This document shows positions 1 to 9,300 of a stretch of 13,226 nt of DNA, piece by piece. The position numbers were made by a program, and so were the translations under genes. The notes below the pieces were generated by a model. It did no database searches, was not told the origin of the DNA, and worked only from the letters and a program-made list of their open reading frames with translations. Source of the DNA: CAYSJU01 sp964431495. GTDB lineage: Bacteria; Omnitrophota; Gorgyraeia; Tantalellales; Tantalellaceae. Position 1 is the stretch's first letter; the number at the start of each line of letters is the position of its first letter. The DNA lies in NCBI GenBank assembly GCA_964431495.1, contig CAYSJU010000035.1, positions 1-13,226 on the forward strand. Reading direction: 5' to 3'.

Positions 1-379
1 TAATTCCTACAAGATTGTGATATGTTTTTTCTCCTTTTACATTATCAAAATATTGAAGATGCGATTCTTTGGAGATTATTATAACATTCTCCGGCTTGAC
101 AGAGCCCGTCCTGCTATCCGTTATATTGTTGATCATCTGTGCCAGTTTCTCCCCTTTGCCCTTGCGGATGACAAGGTTGTTCAAAAAGCTTCGCAGGTAT
201 TTGTTGTTCTTTCTGACAGAAGGCAGCATTTTTATGAGCTTTTTCACCAGGCTGTTTATTTCACCCTCGCCCAGCTCAGTATCGATCGCGAGAACTATTC
301 TTTCACTTTTCTCAGCAGCGCCGGTCAGCGCGTGCACCAGTTTATCGATCGTGATTTCAGCGTTGCGCTTTACCTTTTC
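1..379 (-). other. C-terminal alpha/beta segment, cut by window edge, residues 4283-4408
   Basis: It alternates helices and hydrophobic strands: ITIDKLVHALTGAAEK, RIVLAIDTELGEGE, INSLVKKLIKMLP, LRSFLNNLVIRKGKG, EKLAQMINNI, then VIIISKESHLQYFD. The strands RIVLAID, NLVIRK and NVIIISK, spaced by helices, suggest a Rossmann-like fold. The short pattern of strand, helix, strand followed by Lys-Glu or Gly resembles segments I associate with other giant proteins of Omnitrophota, but I cannot confirm that. The domain continues beyond the left edge. Confidence 0.5.
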
Positions 380-3300
380 ATACTCTGACGGCACGACTTC
401 TTCCTGCTGCTCCTCTTTGACCATGTCAGCTTCTGCTGTAACAGTCAGTTCTTCATCTGGGACCATAACCACTGGATCACCTTTATCCGGCAGCACCTCC
501 CTCTCGTTTAACTTTTTATGACAAAGACCGGTGACCAGATAGATCCCTCCTGTAAATAATAAAACAGCCGGTGCTGTTATATAAAATGGAAGGCCGAAAT
601 GCGACATGGTGTAAAGCAGGCCTCCAAAAGTCGAACTTATACTAAAACTCAATAAGGCAACTTTAAAAGGCGTTCTGAAGACATTGAATAATTTCTGCCA
701 GACGGTCAGATCCTGCGACTCACGGCCGATATTCCCGGCGTGTAATACCATAAAATCGAAATGTGATAATCCAATACCTGTCAAAAATCCGAAAGATCCC
801 AGGATGCCGGTTGCCATAAGTATTGAGAACACGGCAAACGGAACGGCCTTGAATATCCCGCTTTCAAGCCATGGCGCGACCCTGACCGAATATTCTTCGA
901 ACGGCATCCTCGGCGCGAATATCTTCTTGAGAAGAAGGATGGTCGCAGCTTCCTTAACAGTTTCTTCTTCCATTACCTGTCCGATCTGCAGAAATTCCGT
1001 TATATCCCCGTCCGGCAGAAACCCCGTGCCGCGGCTCTTGTGCTCTGTTATCTTTGCTATTGCCTCGGCAATGTCAAAAGGCCGTTCCTGATCTATCCGT
1101 ATAAAATGCTGACCCGGTTCATTGAACGCCCTTACCTGTTCGGCAGCTTCACCTATTCCAATAGCTATTATATCAATACCAGCATCCCGGTATTTCTGGA
1201 GTTCTTCTCTCATTGCATCTGTGGCCACATATTGATTCCCTGAACGTACTATTGAATCCGAATCCGCGCCATCTGTAACAAAGATCATGTATTTTTTCTT
1301 GGCGCCCCGGACCTCCCGGGAATCCATGAGACCGGTGCCATCCTCATTTGAAAACTTATCTCTGAGAGCCAGGTTAATATCCGTGCCGCCATGCCCTGCC
1401 TGGTTAGCCATGGAAACAAGCCGGCTTCTATTCTCTTCCTCTGAAAGCCTTTCCCCTGCCTGGACCACTGTCACCGGAGGGTCATGAGTAAAGTACGAAA
1501 GGTCATAATAAAAATATTTCGACGCGTTTTCCCTCAATCTCCAGAAATTCACGCCGGTCGCGCCTACAATGAACGCGAGGTCCTGTCTGAGGTCCGCCAT
1601 GCTCCCGCTGAAATCCAACAAGACCGAAGCCGCTGTTGTCTGCATCTTGGGCTGTCTCTTGCGTTGTATGAACATCTTTACCTTTTTCAGCATGACAGCC
1701 ACCGGGTCCACCTCCATGCCCTTTCTCATCCTCTTCTTGATTATCCTTTCCCTGGACTGTATGGCCCTTAACATACGGGCAAAGATGAATTCCGTGTCCC
1801 CGGCACCGCTCAAGAAAAGCTCGGCAAGGTCATCTTTGAGGGCCGTATCCCTCTGAAGTTCCTGATGTTCGGCTTCCACCCTTTTACGGATGCGCTGCTC
1901 TTCTGTTTTCTTTTCCGTCTCATCCGGCTTCCTCTCCTCTTCCCCTTTTTCCCCGGGAGGGGTCGCAGGCACGCGGCTCGATGTCTGCGGGCTTATCCCC
2001 TGTTTCTTCATGGCTTTGTCCATTCGCTTCTGTATCCGTTCCATGTTCTTCCTGTAATTCTCAGGTTCAGGCATTCCGTCATGATAACGGGGCTGGTGCC
2101 GCTCATGCGCGAGCGGCCTTAGGTCCATCGTCATCGGGTCTCCCCCGCCTCCAAGCTCTACCCTCATCCACCCCATTCCCGGGACTTTGACTTCAGGGAA
2201 AGCGTGAATATCAGTCGAAACATAACGCGCGGGCATGCCTATACCGGCAGCTGTCCGCGCCATCGCGTAAGCCCTGTGCCGGCATACCCCGCATTTGGAA
2301 TGTACTATATCAAGATACACCGGCTTCCCTGTAACCTGTATCCCGTCCTCTTCCAGGGTGAAATCCTTGAAAAAATCGACCATTTTGACAAGCACTTCCC
2401 TGAAATCCGTCTCTTCTCCGGTCAACCCGATAACTTCCATTGCCTCCCGGACTTCCTCCGAAATGGATCCAGAGTATTTGAACAGTAAGTTTTCCTCAGG
2501 CTTTCGTCCGAAATACACCGCAGGCACCGCGACCCGGTACACAACGATCACCGGTTCACCTGTTGCAGCTTCAGGGAACCGGACATAGAAATTGTCCGCG
2601 GGATCCTTTCCCATTTCCATCTTCGTCTCTAAACGCTGTCCGTTAGTATCGAATACAGCCGCCTGCAACACGTCCATCTCAGCTCCAGCCGCGGGCAGTT
2701 TATGCCACCCCGGAGTAAGAGCCACACCATAACGGCCCGTAAAGATGTCGTGCGTCTTCTTTAAACTCCTGATCTCCCTTTCAAGCTGTGACTCTGAGGG
2801 GTCGGGGACGGGAACAAGCTCTGTCGGCTCCTCATCCCTGACCCATTCCCCTGTCTCTTCGTCAAACTCGTCATAAGCGCTGTAACGGGTATATGGGAAC
2901 AGCTCAGGGTCAAACACACCGTATGCTTCGGGTTTTTCTGCCATCTCCTCCATGGATATTATTTCGATCTCTCCTTCATCTTCCTCTTCTTCCTCATCAA
3001 AAGTTTCATAACCTTTTCTCATCCAACGGTCCCCGCCCGCGCGCGATCTTACCCCTACCTCACCTTCACTCGCGACATGCGCGGTATCGATCTTCACTCC
3101 CTCTGCCTGTTCGGCCGCCTTTTCCGTCCCTTCTTCATCTACCTTCCAGATACCGTAGAAGTTCTCGACTATTTTCTCCTTATCTCTCCTTTCAGGAAGT
3201 TCCATCCTGCAGGTTATCATCCTGTCAGTGAGCCTCCGGTCGATCTCTTTTCTCGCCGCATACCGCTCGGGGTTCATTGTGAACACCAGCACTACTCCCT

Positions 3301-6300
3301 TCCCGATCTCAAAAGGCTCCTCCTCGGGGAATATGGGATAGACCATTGATTCCCCTCTTATGACCGGTTCCAGTGACCAGAGTATATGCGGCGATATATT
3401 CGCTTCATCTATGTCAATGACCACATTCCCTTCACGCAAAAGCTTGTAAAGCTCCTTTACTCGTTTTCTTAATTCGCCGTCTTCGGTCTGCTCGACATCC
3501 ATTGTCAGGTCAGTATACTCGCTCCCGGCATGTGACTGGTATTTGTAGAACTTCTTACCGGTTATCTCGGAGTAAAAACCCGCCAGGCTTGTCTTGGCGC
3601 TGCCGGACTCACCCACAAGAAGCACGCTTCTTGAAAGCGATTCAGCGCGGGCAAGGACCGACAGGCCCTTTCTTATCTCATATGTATCGCGGAGCCTGTG
3701 CTTTGGGCTTACGTCCAGCCAGGAGACCGATCCATCGTTCCCTTTTAACGGCACAGGGCCGACTTTCCTGACATTTGTCCTGTAAGTGCTGTCTTCGGTC
3801 GATATAGTGAGATCCAGCTCGGGGATCTCTGACATGTCGAAAACTATCCCGAGAATATTTATGAACCTGTTCCAGTCGGAAATAGCGGTATGGAAAGTCG
3901 TGTGCGAAAATCTGGTACCGAGGACGCGGATGGTCTCTTCTAAAAGAATGTTCTGGCTTAGCATTGTGTATCTGTCAAACAGCTGTTTCTCCGTCCCTCC
4001 TGGTGGATCTCTTCCGAAATTGGCCCGTGGATCATATCCCGCAGCCGCGGCCTCTTCCAAGAACTCCTTCCAGGCCCCGCTCTCCTGTTTTGCGAGTTCA
4101 ACGGCTTCAGCTATTATATAAAAGATCTCCGGACATATATTGTAGCTGGCCCTGTCCGCCCATTTTCTTTTAATATCATATTCCCTTGCCACCTCATAGA
4201 CCATCTTTAAATAGAACGCCTCCTGTTCGTCAAGCTCATATACATGTTGAAGCACCTGGCTGAACCTTGAGACTTCCTCTTCCCCCTCTTCCCGGGGAAG
4301 CTCACTGGAAACACCTACATTGACCCATCTGTTGAAGAACGCGCTCGAAAAATCCCGGACCGACCGTGCGGATATCTCCGAAACGAAATGCACGTGAGCG
4401 GGCTTATAGAACCTCTCTATCATGCCTTCATCCGTCTCAAGGTCTATGTATTCGTCCTCAAGAAGGCCGTTAAGAGCTGTACGGATATCCTCGTTCCACT
4501 GGTCAATATTCCGGATCCATACTATAATCTCCTTCTGCTCTGTTCCTTCACCCTCGAGCCTGTCCTTCTCCTCCTGCCTGAGAAGGTGCCGGGTTATCCT
4601 GCCGCGGGTAAAACGCGATCTCCTTCCGCCTTCTCTTCGTTCCCCGAAATACGGCAGGAGCCCTCCGAGTATCTCGAGTTCCGAGTGCTCGGGCGCCGCG
4701 TCTATCACCGCTATATCCGCGCCCCTTGAATCCGCCGCGTATCTGAGCATATCCTTCGTCCTCGCGCCGTACTCGCTGACATACAATATCGGTTCATCCC
4801 GGCTCAACAGTTCATCCGTCACCCATGCCACCCATGCCTCATGGTCAGTGGCGCTGGCCCCGAACCTGCTTTTTGTTTCAGCATCAAGGCGTTCGCGGAA
4901 TTCCCCGGAAATGCCCGGCCTGTCTTTCCACCTGTCATCTATGAGGTCCCGCAGCATTTTCAAGACCTCCGCATGCTCCCGGCTGTGAGAAAAACACGCC
5001 TGGTAAACGATCCTGCACGCCTTGTAGAACGCGTATAAAGCGTCGCTTTCCGGGTCCTCCAACAGGTGCTGACGCATCTGTCCGGCGACACGCCGTATCT
5101 GGCGTTTTGATATGTGGTACCTGTCCTTATTGTCTTTACCCAGGTCCTTGCCAATACGCGATTTTACTTTCCAGTGAAAATCCGCGAGTATTTCTCCCAT
5201 CCTGTCCTTCTCTGTTTCATCGATGTTCACGTCATCCCCCAGAAAATACGCGAACAGCCCCTCGAGAGTATCCACTGATTCGTCGTCATCCACGTATATG
5301 AAACAGAGGTTGGAAGCGACCTCGCTCTTGAGCATCTCCCGCGCGTGCGTCTCTTCGGGCACATTGTTCGTTATGATAAAAGAGAAATCCGCATGAACGC
5401 TTATGCTCATCTCGTGTCCGGGAAATTCCTCTATATAGATGACTTCGTCCCCGCTCACGATAGCGCTGAACCAGCTCAGAAGGTCGCGGCCCTGTTCGCC
5501 TATGGCCCCTTCATCGGCGATGAAAATACCGCCGTGCGTCAGGAGTTCAAGAAGCGGCTGCCTGTAATGTAACAGCGACACTACTGCCTGTCTCTCCCCG
5601 GGGCTCAAGCCCGGTATGTTCCCGTTAAGCGCGTTCTCAAGATCAATATTAGTCATGATCGACGAAGCCCACCTGAACCTCTCACCGTCCTTTTCCTGAA
5701 CAAGCATTCCGGAATCCACGAGTGCCTTTATACGCCCCGGGGGAAGGACCTTCTCGATCTCCTCCCGGGAAACATGAAGAGGACGGGTCGTCAGATGTAT
5801 CTTCCCTTCGTTATCCTCCCGGTAATTTCCGATCAGGTCCGAAAGTTCGCGCTCGCCGTGCATCTGGAAAACATGACGCGGCATGCCCAGAAGAAGCGAT
5901 ACTTCCCTTGCGATACTGGTCTTACCCGCTCCGGAGCTTCCTTCAAGGTCGATGTGCCAGCCGTTATTGATAGCGGCCAGCACGGCGGATTCCATTTCCT
6001 CAAGCACTTCCGTCTCCATGAGAAAGTCTCTCACGGAAAGCGGTGTAGGTCTTATCTTATAGGGATTTTTTATGTCCGTAAGTTCTACGGGGGCCACTTC
6101 TCTTCTCTTGCCGTCTATCACGGCAAGTTCACGTTGATGGGGCGTTAACCCCTCTGTGATAAGGCTGTGCCGCGTGTGATACCAGTTGCCTTTAAAATTA
6201 AGATACACTTTGCCTTCATCATCCGCCGAGAAATAGAACGGCTTGTCGTCGTATCGCGGAGCAAAAGGAACAGTAACGGCTTGTTCCCTGGCTCTGGTTT

Positions 6301-9300
6301 TGTCAGCAAAGATAAGGTCTTTTGTGTCCAGCAGTTTGACTTTTTCAAGGAACATGAACAGGGGAACCCTCTGGCCCGTCCCGATATCGTATGCCTCTTT
6401 GTCGTCCTTGATAATATAAAAAGTGCGGCCGAGCGTCTCCTCTGTTGCACGGAAAGTTTCTACTAATTTCCTTAGGGTCTCCTCAAGTTCTTCCGGTCCC
6501 CCTTGTTTAGCTATGGCTATCTGATATGCCACCGTCATCAGCTGGATCTTATCCGCTGTGGTAAGATCCGGACCTTCCCTCTGGGACTCCATGATCTTTT
6601 CAATTTTTCTGATCATTTCTTCGGGAACTTTGGCTGCCATTATAATATCAAGAGGTTTCAAGGAATCATGATCTGCATCTACCTTCTCGATCTCCTCACC
6701 ATGCTTTTCAAGTATCCTCTGCATCCTGTCCAGCTGGGGTTTCCTTTCTTCATCGGTCTCTGCCAGATTAAACCTCAACCTAGCCCTTTCCAGATGTTGC
6801 TGCCATGTGAGGTCGGCCGTCTCCTCGGCTGGTTCCATATCCAGCTGTTCTACTTTTTTAGGAAGATCGATGCGGGAGACTTTTCCAAAAGTCTTTAAAT
6901 CATATGCCTCCCCGTCATCTCTGATAATGAATGCGTGGTGAGCGTAAACTCGTATCTTCCCATCATCACTTCCAGTAATTATATCCCTGCCATCGGGGGA
7001 GAACCGCATTGATCTGATGGCTACATCTTCATGCTCGAGAACCGGAACAAAAGCCTGATCAAATTCATATTCCCCTTTTTCATCGTTATATACATAGAGC
7101 CATGGTTCGTTGTTAACATCAGGGGAATTACCCGCGCCTATAAGAATATTTCTGCCATCCGGCGAAAACCGGGCTGAATAAATCACTGTATCATGTTCGA
7201 AAATCTGTTCCGGTTCATCTTTCCACTTTTCTTCCTCTTCATTATATACAAAGAGACGCGCTTTCTTGTCCGCGCTTCCTGTAAGGATCGTCTTGCCGTC
7301 AGGAGAAAACCGGACCGCCATCACATCCCCGCCATGTCTGAACGTCTGTTCGGGCTTATCCTTCCACTTCCCTCCTTTTTCATCATACACGTAAAGATAG
7401 GCTTCCTTCTCCATGCTTCCCACAAGGATACTCTTTGAGTCCGGAGAAAATTGGACATCCCAGAATTTTCTATTCCCTTTTAACAAAGTCTGTTCCGGCT
7501 CATCCTTCCACTTTCCTCCTTTTTCATCATACGTATAAAGACATATACCCGAAACGTTCGACCGGGCAACAAGGATATACCTGCCATCCGGGGAAAACCG
7601 GACCAGATCGACATTACCCTCCCCCATGAAAAGCTGCTCCGGTTCATACTTCCAGTTATCCTTATCTTCATCATATACGTAAAGACGCACTTTCTTGTCA
7701 GCGGTTCCTGTAAGAAAACTCTTGCCATCAGGGGAAAACTGGACTGAATAAACATGGTTGTCATACTCGAAAACCTGCTTCGGCCATTCCTGCCATCTTC
7801 CTTTCTTTTCATCGTATATGTAAAGACATGCCTTTTTATCCAGGTTTCCCGTGAGAATACTCTTACCATCAGGTGAAACATGAAGCGAAAGGATCCTCCC
7901 GCCTTCCCCGAAGATCTGGTCCAACAAACGCGCCCGCGCGATGTCGAGAGAGGCTAAAGAGGCCTGCTCCACCTTTGTCCCCTCGATTTCCTCCCCGTGT
8001 TTTTCAAGTATCCTTTGAATATTCTCAAGTTGAACCCTCCTTGCGCTGTCAGTTTCCATCTGATCAAACATCAATATCGCCCTTTCCAACCTCTGCGGCC
8101 AGGGGAGAGCGGCGGTTTCCGTGTCTAATAATTCAATCTTTTCAGAAAGTACGTCGCGCGAAACTTCCCTGTGAGTCTTTAGATCATACGCTGTTTTGCC
8201 GTCTTTCATGATAAATGCATGGATGGCAAAAACCCGTGCTTTTCCATCATCGCCTCCCATGAGGACATTCTTGCCATCCGGTGAAAATTGGATCGAATTG
8301 ACCCAATCGTCATGTTCCAATATCTGTTCTGGTTCAATCCTCCACATTTTCAATTGTTCGTCATATAAATAAAGACATGTTTCCTTTCTTCCGTTCCCTA
8401 TAAGAAAACTTTTGCCGTCCGGGGAAAACTGGATCGCCCTGGCTATATGCGTAAAAAGCTGCTCTGGTTCATCTTTCCATTTATTTTGCTCTTCATCATA
8501 TGCAAAAAGACACACTTTTCCATTTTCGCATCCTGCAAGGATGCTTTTCCCGTCCGGAGAAAACTGAACCGAAATAACCTTGCTGCGGGGCGTGTTCGTT
8601 ATGAAAGTTTTTTTCGCTTCTTTTTCCCATTCCCATTGCTCTTCATCATATCTAAAAATGAGCACTTCTCCTTCATCATTCCCCACAATAAAGCTTTTGC
8701 CATCCGGGGAAAACTGGATACATGAAACGCCTGCGCCAGTTACGAAACTCTGTCTCGGCTCTTCTTTCCATTTGTCTTCATCCTCATCATATGAAAAAAG
8801 ACTCACTACTCCGCCATAAATACTTCCTGTCAGAATACTCTTACCGTCCGGGGAAAACCGGACCAAAGAGACAGGACCATAATGGTCAAAAGTCTGTTCC
8901 GGTTCATCTTTCCATTTCTCTTCTCTTTTATCATATATGTAAAGACGTGCTTTATTATCATCACATCCTGTAAGTATACTTCTACCATCCGCAGAAAACT
9001 GAACCGACAATACTGGTTTACTATGTTCAAAAATTTGTTTCGGCTCATCTTTCCATGTTTCTTCTTTCTCACCGTATATATAAAGATACGCTTTTCCGTC
9101 ATCGCATCCTGTAAGGATGCTTTTGCCATCCGGAGAAAACCGAACCGATAAGACTTTATCGTCCTGTTCTAAGATTTTTTCTATACAGAATGGGGGGATC
9201 CCCAGATCGAGTGGCTTCAAGAATGTCTGGTCAACCTCTACTCTATTAATTTCTGTCCCGTGTTCCTCAAGTGTGCTTTGGATCCGCTCAAGCTGGGGAT

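Noticed and set aside
69..521. Open frames on the plus strand, such as 69-521, 4422-4988 and 5774-6148
   Set aside because: They are antisense to well-supported domains, encode low-complexity or Arg/Ser/Pro-rich products with no recognisable family, and show no ribosome binding context beyond chance.
848..6040. Eukaryotic origin, because of the midasin/dynein likeness
   Set aside because: The frame is continuous over 13 kb without introns, and the transglutaminase-MoxR-vWA combination is typical of bacteria. Eukaryotic midasin has six AAA modules and a very long helical linker that is absent here.
6590..6660. Possible internal gene start at Met2196 (6638-6640), which would split the frame into a WD40 gene and an ATPase gene
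   Set aside because: There is no stop codon before it and no clear Shine-Dalgarno sequence upstream (the coding sequence there reads through SLKPLDI of linker L6). The frame and repeat pattern run on without a break.
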